In this document: positions 5,360-12,568 of the stretch, one piece after another | Layout of the letters: each line of letters opens with the position of its first letter | Numbering within the stretch: the stretch's first letter is position 1 | Assembly (NCBI GenBank): GCA_905199855.1 | Contig: CAJKHY010000026.1 | Coordinates: 1-12,739 of the forward strand | Source of the DNA: an uncultured Clostridium sp. | Lineage (GTDB): Bacteria > Bacillota_I > Bacilli_A > RF39 > UBA660 | Length of the DNA stretch: 12,739 bases | Direction of reading: 5' to 3' | The notes under the pieces: generated by a model | What the model saw: the letters and a program-made list of their open reading frames with translations, nothing else | What the model was told of the DNA's origin: nothing | Database searches by the model: none | Program-made: the position numbers and the translations under genes

Positions 5360-5416
5360 TTTATCTTAGTTAGATAAATAATTAAATGGTTTATAATATA
5401 AAAAGTATGATATAAT
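5360..5416 (+). promoter_or_regulatory. Promoter region with a small dyad ahead of the 45-codon ORF and tag
   Basis: Two perfect TATAAT boxes (5392-5397 and 5411-5416) with poor -35 elements. A dyad TTTATCT (5360-5366) / AGATAAA (5372-5378) lies just upstream. It probably drives 5453-5590 and tag as one transcript. The rest of 5227-5452 holds only A/T-rich sequence in which I see nothing further. Confidence 0.45.
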
Positions 5417-5452
5417 AGTTTTAAAGAAATGAAAAAATAGTTAGGAGAAATT

Positions 5453-5590
5453 ATGATTTATATATGTAAATATGATATTCCTTTAGAGCTTGATAATATG
5501 TTAATAAGTAGTGATGATAAATATTTAACTGGTTATGGTGGTGAAATTAAAAATAAGATTGCTATTTTAACACATGGAAAAATGATATGA
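5453..5590 (+). pseudogene. 45-codon ORF resembling the N-terminus of a methylated-DNA--cysteine methyltransferase
   Basis: ATG at 5453 has AGGAG 5 nt upstream, so it is probably translated. MIYICKYDIPLELDNMLIS followed by SDDKYLTG resembles the N-terminal subdomain of Ogt/MGMT proteins (pattern 'Y.c.YdSPlG.l.l.sd...l.G'). The chain stops at 5590 without the PCHRV active-site domain, which is not found downstream; tag begins 34 nt later. Ogt and Tag both repair alkylated bases and are often neighbours, so a decayed ogt fits the context. The match is short, and a small functional peptide or a leader ORF for tag cannot be excluded. Confidence 0.5.
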
Positions 5591-5624
5591 GTATGTATTT
5601 TTATTTCTAAGAAAGGATCTGTAT

Positions 5625-6170
5625 ATGATAAGGTGTAAATGGTGTAATTTAAATAATCCAATATATGTAGAGTATCATGATAAGGAATGGGGAGTTCCTA
5701 ATTTTGATGATAATTATTTATTGGAATTACTAATATTAGAATCGTTTCAGGCAGGATTATCTTGGGAATGTATTTTAAATAAAAGAAAATCTTTTAAAAT
5801 TGCTTATGATAATTTTGATATAGATAAGATTGTCCTCTATGACGATAAGAAAATAAAAGAATTATTGGAAAACAATAAGATTATAAGAAATAGATTAAAA
5901 ATAAATGCCAGTATTAACAATGCTAGAATATTTAAGAGTATTCAAGAAGAATATGGCAGTTTTTATAACTATTTAACTACTTTTACTAATAATCAATTGT
6001 TTTGTGAAATAGATAAAGTAACAAATGATTTATCTAATTCTATTTCAAGGGATTTAATAAAAAGAGGTATGAAATTTGTAGGATCCACTATTATATATTC
6101 ATATTTACAAGCAGTGGGATTTATTTATTCACATGATAAGGAATGTTATTTGTATAAGGAAAAATTGTGA
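5625..6170 (+). CDS. tag: DNA-3-methyladenine glycosylase I
   Basis: Removes N3-methyladenine from alkylated DNA to start base-excision repair. The 181 residues match the usual length. Visible landmarks: the HhH-superfamily zinc 'snap' residues Cys4 (RCKWC), His18 (EYHDKEWG), His170 and Cys174 (HDKEC) tying the termini together; the base-pocket segment LESFQAGLSW (38-47) with the catalytic-pocket Glu39 and Trp47; and VGSTIIYSYLQAVGFI near the end. ATG at 5625 is preceded by AAAGGA at 9-10 nt. It is likely co-transcribed with the preceding 45-codon ORF and stops in a TGA just before a shared bidirectional terminator. All expected metal ligands are present, so it should be active. Confidence 0.97.
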   Translation: MIRCKWCNLNNPIYVEYHDKEWGVPNFDDNYLLELLILESFQAGLSWECILNKRKSFKIAYDNFDIDKIVLYDDKKIKELLENNKIIRNRLKINASINNARIFKSIQEEYGSFYNYLTTFTNNQLFCEIDKVTNDLSNSISRDLIKRGMKFVGSTIIYSYLQAVGFIYSHDKECYLYKEKL

Positions 6171-6177
6171 TATAAAA

Positions 6178-6215
6178 AAAGACAAATGCTTATTTATTAG
6201 TTTTTGTCTTTATTT
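6178..6215. terminator. Bidirectional terminator between tag and the recombinase gene
   Basis: AAAGACAAA (6178-6186) pairs with TTTGTCTTT (6203-6211) around a 16-nt loop. T-rich sequence follows on the plus strand and an A7 run (T7 on the minus strand) precedes it, so it can serve both convergent units. The right arm and the loop overlap the recombinase 3' end. Confidence 0.65.
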
Positions 6216-7113
6216 CTTTTGCTCTAGGATGTGTCTTATAATACACTTCTTTTATTTTTTCATTAGTAACGTGGGTATATATACTAGTAGTGGATAAGGA
6301 ACTATGACCAAGTAATTCTTTTACATGCATTATATCTGCTCCTTCATTAAGTAAATGAGTGGCAAAGGTATGTCTTAATACGTGGGGTGATATTTTTATA
6401 TCTAGGCTACATTTATTTATAATATCATTTAATATTTTTCTAATACTAACAACTGAAATGTTTTTTCCAAATCTATTTAATAGTAAATAATCACATGTTT
6501 GGCCATTTAATAAACTAATACGACCATTTTTTATGTAATTATTTATTGCTTCTTTACAATATTTTCCATAAAAAACATATCTATCTTTGTTACCTTTACC
6601 TCTTACTTTAATAGAATTATTGTTAAAATCAATATCATTAATCTTAATGTTAACCAGTTCACTAACTCTAACTCCTGTTCCATAGAGTAATTCTAATATT
6701 AATCTGTCTCTTTGTCCTTTGGGACTATTATCAGGTACTTCAAACATTTTATCTAATTCGTATTCATTAATAAATCGAGGTAGTTTTTCTTCTTTTTTGG
6801 GATTTTCTACTAAGGTAAAAATATTATTTTCTAATACATTCTTTTTTTCTAAGTAATTATAGAATGTTCTAATTGAGCTATACTTTCTGGCAATGGATCT
6901 TTTGGATAATTTCTTTTTATATAAATACTTAGAATATTCTTCTACTATTTTGTAATTACTGTTTTTTATATCTATATTATTTTTTTTTAGAAATTCTAAA
7001 TACTCATATATATCCTTTTTATAGCTTGTAATTGTATAAAAGGAATATCTTTTGTTATTTGTTAAATAGGAAACAAAATTGTTTAAATAGGAATTATATT
7101 CTTTTAGATTCAT
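6190..7113 (-). CDS. xerD: Tyrosine recombinase of the XerC/XerD family (XerD more likely)
   Basis: Resolves chromosome dimers at dif by strand exchange through a 3'-phosphotyrosine. The 307 residues comprise an N-terminal SAM-like core-binding domain (about 1-100) and a catalytic domain with all six landmarks: Arg149 (GTGVRVSEL), Lys173 (RGKGNKD), His244 and Arg247 (SPHVLRHTFATHLL), His270 (LGHSS) and Tyr279 (SIYTH). It is the last gene of the scpA-scpB-pdp-unknown-xer operon; its ATG overlaps the preceding TGA by 4 nt (ATGA), implying translational coupling. From memory, B. subtilis xerD (ripX) lies in the same chromosomal neighbourhood as scpAB and nucleoside genes, which favours XerD over XerC. 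No phage genes surround it. Confidence 0.93.
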   Translation of the reverse strand: MNLKEYNSYLNNFVSYLTNNKRYSFYTITSYKKDIYEYLEFLKKNNIDIKNSNYKIVEEYSKYLYKKKLSKRSIARKYSSIRTFYNYLEKKNVLENNIFTLVENPKKEEKLPRFINEYELDKMFEVPDNSPKGQRDRLILELLYGTGVRVSELVNIKINDIDFNNNSIKVRGKGNKDRYVFYGKYCKEAINNYIKNGRISLLNGQTCDYLLLNRFGKNISVVSIRKILNDIINKCSLDIKISPHVLRHTFATHLLNEGADIMHVKELLGHSSLSTTSIYTHVTNEKIKEVYYKTHPRAKEIKTKTNK

Positions 7114-7811
7114 CTTTTTTTACCTTTATCTTTGTATAAACCATCGACTAAGGGCTTGTCAGTTAGTTTGCTTCTAACATTTTTTAAATCTTCTAAATCA
7201 TATACTGAAAATATTTCATCTAAATCTAGTGTGTCTAAGACATCGTCAACCTCAGTATCATCACTTTCAAACTTACTTACATGTTCTTTCATGGTTTCAT
7301 GTTTGAAATCATTTTTTACTACTTTATTTTTTACTTTGATACCATCTTTTTTTAATTTAAAATAAATATCTCTTTTTTTTCTATAACTATTTAAATATTT
7401 AGTTACTTCACTCTCTAAGTCATTTTTTATTTCTTGAATTAGACTCTCTTTAACATTAACACTTACCCTAGAATATAGCATGTACACAAATCTTCTTAGT
7501 TCATTGATGTTACTGCTTCTTCTTAAGTAATTACTATATTTTTCTATTAATTCTTTGGTATCAAATACATCATTTTTATATACTATATCCATTGTTTTTT
7601 GGGTTTTAGTTTCATTTACTAGATAAGTATATTTTATTTTTACATCGAAGATGACTTTATCATAAATATCTTCTAAATGGTTAATTAGTTCACTTTTATT
7701 AGAAAATTGTGAAGTAAACTCATCTATTTCATTTATGTTTTTATTACTTTTTTTTACTACTTTTTTATCTCCGTCATTAAATATAACAATTAGTTCATAT
7801 GTATATTTCAT
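7110..7811 (-). CDS. Unknown 233-residue protein translationally coupled to the Xer recombinase
   Basis: I do not recognise this protein. ATG at 7811 has AGGAGG 6 nt upstream, and the TAG stop of pdp is embedded in that ribosome binding site. The N-terminal part looks beta-strand rich (MKYTYELIVIFNDGDKKVV; VIFDVKIKYTYLV), the middle is helical and Arg/Tyr/Leu-rich (ELRRFVYMLYSRV; KYLNSYRKKRDIYFKLKK), then comes an acidic stretch (DDTEVDDVLDTLDLDEIF, about 186-203) and a basic tail ending KDKGKKR. No membrane segment, Cys cluster or nucleotide-binding motif is visible. The tight coupling (8-nt gap to pdp, ATGA with the recombinase) suggests a constitutive partner in chromosome processing, or merely a hitchhiker. 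The acidic patch followed by a basic tail would suit contact with protein and DNA; that is speculation. Confidence 0.88.
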   Translation of the reverse strand: MKYTYELIVIFNDGDKKVVKKSNKNINEIDEFTSQFSNKSELINHLEDIYDKVIFDVKIKYTYLVNETKTQKTMDIVYKNDVFDTKELIEKYSNYLRRSSNINELRRFVYMLYSRVSVNVKESLIQEIKNDLESEVTKYLNSYRKKRDIYFKLKKDGIKVKNKVVKNDFKHETMKEHVSKFESDDTEVDDVLDTLDLDEIFSVYDLEDLKNVRSKLTDKPLVDGLYKDKGKKR

Positions 7812-7819
7812 AAATCCTC

Positions 7820-9094
7820 CTACTTAATAATATCTATAATGATATCTTTTTCTTTAGCTTTTTTTGAAGTTATTTCAAAAGCAGTTAAGACATTTTCAAA
7901 TGATGTAATAATTTTATTACTATATATTGTACATAATGAATCGTTGGTATTAACATAATCATTGATATTTTTGTTAATAACAATGCCTACTGCATAATCA
8001 ATGGTATCGTCTAGTTTTTCTCTTCCTGCTCCAATGGTCTTACAATATTCGCCTAACATATAGGCATCTATATTAGTTAAGAAGCCATTGATGGTAGAAT
8101 ATACTTCATATTTATATTTGGATTTTGGTAATTTATCAATGTCGCCACCTTGATATTTAATTAATTCATAGAATTTTTCTAAAGCATTTCCATTTTCTAA
8201 GGTTTCTACTACTTTTTCTTTAGCTTCGCTTAGAGGTATTTCTAATCCTAAATGTACCATATAGGTAGCTAAGGTTATGCATAGTTTATTTAATTTTTTT
8301 TCACCATGGCCTTTTAATACTTGAATAGCTTCCTCTACTTCTAAACTATTTCCTATATGTGTGCCAAGTGGCATATTCATGTCAGTTAAAATACATATTA
8401 CTTTTCTATTATAATATTTACCTATATTAATCATGATATGAGATAATTTTCTAGCGTCTTCTATATTTTTTATCAAGGCTCCCTTGCCTACTTTAACATC
8501 TATAACTATGTCAGTTGCTCCAGAGGCTATTTTTTTACTCATGATGGATGATGCTATTAAAGGAATGCTTTCAACTGTACCAGTTACATCTCTTAGGGCA
8601 TATATTTTTTTATCAGCTGGTACTATGTCTTTTGTTTGGGTGGCAATTCCACAGTGAATCTTTTTTATTTGGCTTATAAATTTCTTTTCGGTCATGCTAA
8701 TAATATAGCCTGGGATGGATTCTAATTTATCCGCGGTACCTCCTGTATGCCCTAGTCCTCTGCCACTCATTTTTAAAACATTTACTCCTAAAGATGCAAC
8801 AATTGGTACAACGATTAAGGTAGTTTTATCACCTACTCCGCCTGTGGAATGTTTATCTAATACGTGGTTGCCTAAAGATTTAGTATCAATTGTTTTACCA
8901 CTTAAAATCATGTATTTAGTTAAATAATTAATTTCACTAGTAGTCATTCCATTAATACATATTGCCATGAGTAAGGCACTCATTTGGTAATCACAAATGG
9001 TTCCTTTGACATAACCATCTGTTATGAATTCGATTTCTCTTTCATTTAATTCGATATTTTTTCTTTTTTTATTAATTATTTCTATTATTTCCAT
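7820..9094 (-). CDS. pdp: Pyrimidine-nucleoside / thymidine phosphorylase
   Basis: Catalyses reversible phosphorolysis of (deoxy)uridine and/or thymidine to base and (deoxy)ribose-1-phosphate for salvage; cytoplasmic dimer. The 424 residues match the family. Landmarks: KHSTGGVGDK (81-90, with His82 and the phosphate-binding loop), GRGLGHTGGTADKLESIPG (111-129), ALRDVTGTVESIPLIASSIM (166-185) with Arg168, Ser183 and Lys187 at the substrate-binding positions, and DVKVGKGAL (199-207). ATG at 9094 has AAGGAGGT 7 nt upstream lying within the last codons of scpB; the genes are 2 nt apart. Sequence alone does not separate Pdp (broad) from DeoA (thymidine-specific). No deoB, deoC or cdd is adjacent in this window. 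Confidence 0.96.
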   Translation of the reverse strand: MEIIEIINKKRKNIELNEREIEFITDGYVKGTICDYQMSALLMAICINGMTTSEINYLTKYMILSGKTIDTKSLGNHVLDKHSTGGVGDKTTLIVVPIVASLGVNVLKMSGRGLGHTGGTADKLESIPGYIISMTEKKFISQIKKIHCGIATQTKDIVPADKKIYALRDVTGTVESIPLIASSIMSKKIASGATDIVIDVKVGKGALIKNIEDARKLSHIMINIGKYYNRKVICILTDMNMPLGTHIGNSLEVEEAIQVLKGHGEKKLNKLCITLATYMVHLGLEIPLSEAKEKVVETLENGNALEKFYELIKYQGGDIDKLPKSKYKYEVYSTINGFLTNIDAYMLGEYCKTIGAGREKLDDTIDYAVGIVINKNINDYVNTNDSLCTIYSNKIITSFENVLTAFEITSKKAKEKDIIIDIIK

Positions 9095-9096
9095 AT

Positions 9097-9654
9097 TTAA
9101 ACCTCCTTATAATTTGAGATAAATAAATCTTTTTCAGTATCTATCTCTTCTTCCATTTCTATTTTAGGTAAGTCTTCTATTGTACTCATTCCAAAATAAT
9201 CTAAGAATAAAGATGTTGTTTTATATAATGTTGGTCTACCTGGTAAATTGGCTTTGCCACATTCTTTGATAAATCCTTTGGCAATAAGTCTTCTTAATTG
9301 ATAAGTTGTATCTACACCTCTTATTTCATCTATTTTAATTCTTGTAATTGGTTCGTTATATGCGACAATTGCTAGTGTTTCTAAGGCTTGTTGGGATAAG
9401 GTGTTTCCTGTTTCGGTATCAATTAATTCTTGGAAATATGAAATATGTTCTTCTTTAGTGCTTAGTTTGAAGGCATTGCCAAAGTACTTAATTCTAAGGC
9501 CTCGGTCAGCATTTTCATATTTATTTTTAAGTGATATTATTAACTTTTTAGCATCTTCTTCACTTATTTTTAAAATACGAGATATATCTTTAATGGTTAA
9601 GCCTTCATCTCCTTCTATATATAATAAACCTTCTAATACTCCTTCTAAATTCAT
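9097..9654 (-). CDS. scpB: Segregation and condensation protein B
   Basis: ScpB is the winged-helix (kite) subunit that dimerises and binds ScpA within the SMC-ScpAB condensin, which organises and segregates the chromosome. The 185 residues hold two winged-helix domains: an N-terminal one (MNLEGVLEGLLYIEGDEGLT, then ISRILKISEEDAKKLI) and a second containing the signature QALETLAIVAYNEPITR, IDEIRGVD and LPGRPTLYKTT, followed by LDYFGM and an acidic tail. It starts 4 nt after the scpA stop with only a weak ribosome binding site (AGTGAT), so translation is probably coupled to scpA. Confidence 0.97.
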   Translation of the reverse strand: MNLEGVLEGLLYIEGDEGLTIKDISRILKISEEDAKKLIISLKNKYENADRGLRIKYFGNAFKLSTKEEHISYFQELIDTETGNTLSQQALETLAIVAYNEPITRIKIDEIRGVDTTYQLRRLIAKGFIKECGKANLPGRPTLYKTTSLFLDYFGMSTIEDLPKIEMEEEIDTEKDLFISNYKEV

Positions 9655-9658
9655 AATA

Positions 9659-10402
9659 TCACTTACTTTCTAAACTTAAAATAATTTCATCAAAATTATG
9701 TTTTTGTTCTATTTTTAAGGTATTGTCTTTAACCATTTCTAATATACTTAAAAATGTTACAATAATATAATCTTTTTCTTTTTTATCAAATAAACTGCTA
9801 AAATTTATGATATGTTCTTTTTTTAAAATGTTATATATTTCTTCTTTTCTAACTTTTATACTATATTCTTTTTTGGTAACTTTAGTGTTAAGAGGTTTCG
9901 TGTATTTTTGTCGTTCTAAGAAACTTTTAAAGGCTTCGAGTAATATGTCGACATTACTTTGCCCTTTTATTGAGGTGGTATCTAGATTATAGTTATTGAT
10001 GTTTTCTGGTAATTTAATATATATTTCTTTTCTTTTTGATTCATATTCTTTAAAATAACTAGTTACTTCTTTATATTTTTGATATTCTACTAATTTGGAT
10101 ATTAGTTTTTCTTTGGTTAATTCTTCTTCTTCGTCGTTTGTTTCTTCATTGTTGGTTGGAAGTAATGACCTGGATTTAATAACCATTAATTCACTAGCCA
10201 TGACTAAATATGATGATGCTACATCAATATTTAATTCTTGCATTTTATTAATATAATCTAAATAATCTTTGGTAATTTCTGTTATAGATATATCATATAT
10301 ATCAATATTAGATTGTTTTATTAAATGAAGTAATAGATCAAGTGGGCCTTCAAACTCATTAATTTTAATATTGTAATCTAATTTATTTTGCATAATTATC
10401 AC
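9659..10402 (-). CDS. scpA: Segregation and condensation protein A (kleisin)
   Basis: ScpA bridges the SMC heads in the SMC-ScpAB condensin. The N-terminal signature FEGPLDLLLHLIKQSNIDIY (18-37) and ITKDYLDYI, then ASELMVIKSRSLLP, are typical of the SMC-neck binding part. An acidic linker (NNEETNDEEEEL) and the C-terminal winged helix (about 190-247) follow. First gene of a five-gene operon. The start is uncertain: GTG at 10402 (AAGGA only about 4-5 nt away) or ATG at 10393 three codons later (AAGGA about 13 nt away). The protein is the same but for three residues. An extended -10 promoter lies just upstream. Confidence 0.96.
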   Translation of the reverse strand: MIIMQNKLDYNIKINEFEGPLDLLLHLIKQSNIDIYDISITEITKDYLDYINKMQELNIDVASSYLVMASELMVIKSRSLLPTNNEETNDEEEELTKEKLISKLVEYQKYKEVTSYFKEYESKRKEIYIKLPENINNYNLDTTSIKGQSNVDILLEAFKSFLERQKYTKPLNTKVTKKEYSIKVRKEEIYNILKKEHIINFSSLFDKKEKDYIIVTFLSILEMVKDNTLKIEQKHNFDEIILSLESK

Positions 10403-10418
10403 TGCATCCTTTATATTA

Positions 10419-10427
10419 ATTATAGCA
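10419..10427 (-). promoter_or_regulatory. Extended -10 promoter of the scpA operon
   Basis: Minus-strand TGCTATAAT (TGN plus perfect TATAAT). The hexamer 17 nt upstream (TACCAT) is weak, as expected for an extended -10 promoter. Leader to scpA is about 10-20 nt. Confidence 0.6.
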
Positions 10428-10442
10428 TGAATAAGTAATTTA

Positions 10443-10451
10443 TGGTATAAT
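10443..10451 (+). promoter_or_regulatory. Extended -10 promoter of the RNHCP gene
   Basis: TGGTATAAT, TGN plus perfect TATAAT, with no good -35. Initiation about 7 nt downstream would fall at the start of the AGGTGA ribosome binding site (10458-10463), giving a leader of only about 10 nt. It faces away from the scpA promoter 16 nt to its left. Confidence 0.6.
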
Positions 10452-10467
10452 TTTTTTAGGTGATTAT

Positions 10468-10773
10468 ATGAAGAAGTTCAATATGATAGACGAAGCTTTT
10501 GTGTGTGAGAATTGTCAGGCAAAAGTTGTACCTTTAGGATATACGGCGAGAGACCACTGCCCTGTCTGTTTATATTCTAAACATTTAGATATATTTCCAG
10601 GCGATAGACAGAATCCTTGTCAAGGTTTGATGGAACCTATAGGAATTAAAAAATATAAAAACACTTATAAGATTATTTATAAGTGTACTAAGTGTCATGA
10701 AATACATAATAATATCATGGCTAATGATGACAATTATGATTTAATAATTAAGTTATCTAGTAACTTAAGGTAA
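10468..10773 (+). CDS. RNHCP-domain zinc-ribbon-like protein
   Basis: A 101-residue member of the RNHCP family (PF12647), named for its Arg-Asn-His-Cys-Pro motif, here ARDHCPVC (27-34). Cys pairs at 13/16 (CENC), 31/34 (CPVC) and 73/76 (CTKC), plus Cys51, suggest bound zinc. PGDRQNPCQGLMEPIG (44-59) and the closing ANDDNYDLI are also family-typical. Molecular function is not established to my knowledge; RNA or nucleic-acid binding is a common guess for such small ribbon proteins. ATG at 10468 follows AGGTGA. It is divergent from scpA, and its last 9 nt overlap the convergent membrane-protein gene. Confidence 0.93.
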   Translation: MKKFNMIDEAFVCENCQAKVVPLGYTARDHCPVCLYSKHLDIFPGDRQNPCQGLMEPIGIKKYKNTYKIIYKCTKCHEIHNNIMANDDNYDLIIKLSSNLR

Positions 10774-11316
10774 AACTGGTAAAATCATAATAAAGATAAA
10801 TATTATTATTACAATAAGGATAAGTATTTGGGTATCTTTAGATATCTTAATAGTCATCTTTTTTTTCTTATTTATATCTTGGTTAGATATATATGTTTTG
10901 GTGTAATTGGTTTGCATATCATAAATGGGTTGTTCTTCATAAAATTTCTCGGTAACATCTAAATTTTGCTCATTTTGTACTTGTTCTTTATTTGTTTGAT
11001 TAACTGTTTCGTTGTTTGTTTGATTATTGGTTATGTTATTTACTTGATTGGTTGGCTCAACTGGTACTTGTTTTTGTACTTGGGGTTGATTAGGTACTTC
11101 TTTGGTTGGTTCAAGTAAATTGTTTACACTCATTGAAGAATTAATTTCTTCATTACTTTTTATATTGACATTAGTAGCATTATTCATAGTCATATTTGGA
11201 TTACTCAAGGCTGTATTAAAGTTTGTTGTGGCACGGTAGGTTGCTACTGGTTGTTCATTTTGTTTGATTTGAAAATCTTCATTCAATTTTTTTAAAAGTT
11301 CTTCTCTTTCGTTCAT
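10765..11316 (-). CDS. Asn/Gln-rich tail-anchored membrane protein of unknown function
   Basis: 183 residues. A charged N-terminal helix (NEREELLKKLNEDFQIKQN) is followed by a long Asn/Gln/Thr-rich, probably disordered region (about 25-125) with stretches such as NITNNQTNNETVNQTNKEQ. A short segment with Tyr (EEQPIYDMQTNYTKTY) and a basic patch (KKKK at 150-153) follow, then one hydrophobic helix (about 163-180) ending two residues before the C-terminus. Positive-inside logic puts the long region in the cytoplasm, anchored by its tail. No signal peptide. ATG at 11316 has TGAGGT about 7 nt upstream, and its own promoter is at 11343-11372. I do not recognise the family. It neighbours a second Asn-rich anchored protein (11388-12542). 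Confidence 0.88.
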   Translation of the reverse strand: MNEREELLKKLNEDFQIKQNEQPVATYRATTNFNTALSNPNMTMNNATNVNIKSNEEINSSMSVNNLLEPTKEVPNQPQVQKQVPVEPTNQVNNITNNQTNNETVNQTNKEQVQNEQNLDVTEKFYEEQPIYDMQTNYTKTYISNQDINKKKKMTIKISKDTQILILIVIIIFIFIMILPVLP

Positions 11317-11342
11317 ATATAAACCTCATTTCGTAGGACATT

Positions 11343-11372
11343 ATTATAACACATTTTAAAATTAAAACTCAA
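11343..11372 (-). promoter_or_regulatory. Promoter of the tail-anchored protein gene
   Basis: Minus-strand TTGAGT (11372-11367), 18-nt spacer, perfect TATAAT (11348-11343) preceded by TGT (extended -10). The -35 lies within the terminator arm of the upstream gene. Confidence 0.6.
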
Positions 11373-11389
11373 GTTTTTTTACTTAAGTT
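11356..11389 (-). terminator. Terminator of the 384-residue gene
   Basis: On the minus strand AACTTAAGT (11389-11381) pairs with ACTTGAGTT (11374-11366; one G-T) around an A-rich 6-nt loop and is followed by TTTTAATTTT. It overlaps the stop codon upstream and the next gene's -35 downstream. Confidence 0.55.
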
Positions 11390-12542
11390 ATAATTTCCAT
11401 ATATCATCATCTGTTTTAAAAGCATTGGTTTCTTCATTTGTTTGGATATTTTTATTAACATTTTCTCCTTCTGGCATGTGAATTGTCTCAGGAGATGGTG
11501 CTGGTTTATCAAAATTAATTCCTGCAAAAATTGGATGATTAGGTGCTTTATTTACAGTTTCTTGTGGTGTTTCAATTTGATTAACTTCTACAGATTCGAT
11601 ATTATTAACGGGTGTTACTACATTATTATTTACTGGAACACTTTCTTGTACTTGTCTTACTGTAGGTATTTCATTAACCGTAGGGATATCTTCTACAACT
11701 GGTTGTTCTACTTGATTTTCTACGGTAGGCATATTAACTGGTATAGTATTTTCTGTAGGAATATTTTCTTGAACTCGATTTGGTGTAGGCATATCCCAAC
11801 TATTATATACTGGCATGGCATTAACATTAGGCATAGCATTATTTTCTACGACGTTTTCATTAATTGTACTTTGAGGCATCGTTGGCACTTCAGTATGGCT
11901 TACGATATTTTCATTTGGCATATTAATATTAGTATTAACTTCTTCTTTTACATCCATACTTGGCATATCAAATCCACTTATTACTTGATTAGTATTTACT
12001 TCTTGTGGTTTTACAAGAGGTTCAACTGGAACATTATTCATAGTATTTACTGGTTCTTGCCCTATGTTATTTCCTGTTATATTAACTGATGAAAAAGTTG
12101 ATAAATTTGGTCTTTCGTTAATATTTACTCCATAAGAAGCCTCAAAATTATTTACTGCATTATTATTAGTGTTAACATTAGTATTCATATTGGTATTATT
12201 TAAATAGTTGTTTAAATTAATAGTATTATCTATGTTACTAGATTCCATTATGTTATTTTGAACTGTATTGTTATTCATTTCTGGCATAGCAATGTTATTT
12301 TGCTCCATAGTAGGCATATTAGTATTCATTTCTGGTACTGTATTACTAATATTATTACCACCTTGAATGTTAACTATATTAGGTACCTCAAGTGGAGCAT
12401 CATTCTTAGCTAAATTATTTTTCTCTTTCTTCTTTTTCTTATCTCTTCTATCTGCAAAAAAACCAATAATAGTAATTATTAATAAGATTAATACTACTAA
12501 TATCCATATATAATTTAATTTTAAAAATTCTAAAAAACCCAT
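11388..12542 (-). CDS. Asn/Pro/Val-rich membrane-anchored protein of unknown function (N-terminal anchor)
   Basis: Start ATG at 12542 (384 aa) is chosen because AGGAGG lies about 9 nt upstream; an in-frame ATG 36 nt earlier would put that site inside the gene. It begins MGFLEFLKLNYIWILVV, with one transmembrane helix at about 10-30, then a strongly basic cluster RRDKKKKKEK (32-41), and then about 340 residues of low complexity, rich in Asn, Val, Pro, Met, Thr and Glu (for example NNTNMNTNVNTNNNAVNN). There is no signal-peptidase site. A more ordered C-terminus contains HPIFAGINFDKPAPSP and ends DDDIWKL. The basic cluster after the helix predicts N-out/C-in topology, so the long region is cytoplasmic, as in ZipA or EzrA; that is similarity of architecture, not of sequence. 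Function unknown. Confidence 0.87.
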   Translation of the reverse strand: MGFLEFLKLNYIWILVVLILLIITIIGFFADRRDKKKKKEKNNLAKNDAPLEVPNIVNIQGGNNISNTVPEMNTNMPTMEQNNIAMPEMNNNTVQNNIMESSNIDNTINLNNYLNNTNMNTNVNTNNNAVNNFEASYGVNINERPNLSTFSSVNITGNNIGQEPVNTMNNVPVEPLVKPQEVNTNQVISGFDMPSMDVKEEVNTNINMPNENIVSHTEVPTMPQSTINENVVENNAMPNVNAMPVYNSWDMPTPNRVQENIPTENTIPVNMPTVENQVEQPVVEDIPTVNEIPTVRQVQESVPVNNNVVTPVNNIESVEVNQIETPQETVNKAPNHPIFAGINFDKPAPSPETIHMPEGENVNKNIQTNEETNAFKTDDDIWKL

Positions 12543-12568
12543 TTTCTTATTCCTCCTAATATAATATA

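Noticed and set aside
6190..7113. Prophage or integrative-element integrase
   Set aside because: Length, motif spelling and membership of the scpAB operon fit a housekeeping Xer recombinase; no phage genes flank it.
7132..7365. Plus-strand Ser/Leu/Phe-rich ORF of 77 codons
   Set aside because: Antisense of the Asp/Lys-rich end of the 233-residue protein, which explains its composition.
8715..8927. Plus-strand ORF of 70 codons
   Set aside because: Antisense shadow of the strongly conserved GRGLGHTGGT region of pdp, with no ribosome binding site.
9401..9673. Plus-strand ORF of 90 codons over the scpB 5' half
   Set aside because: Antisense shadow of scpB; no start signals and no recognisable product.
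9807..9992. Plus-strand ORF of 61 codons
   Set aside because: Antisense shadow of scpA, lacking initiation signals.
11442..12089. Plus-strand 215-codon ORF rich in Ile, Phe, Trp and His
   Set aside because: It is the antisense reading of the low-complexity Asn-rich gene; the composition is implausible, and the opposite strand has promoter, ribosome binding site and membrane anchor.
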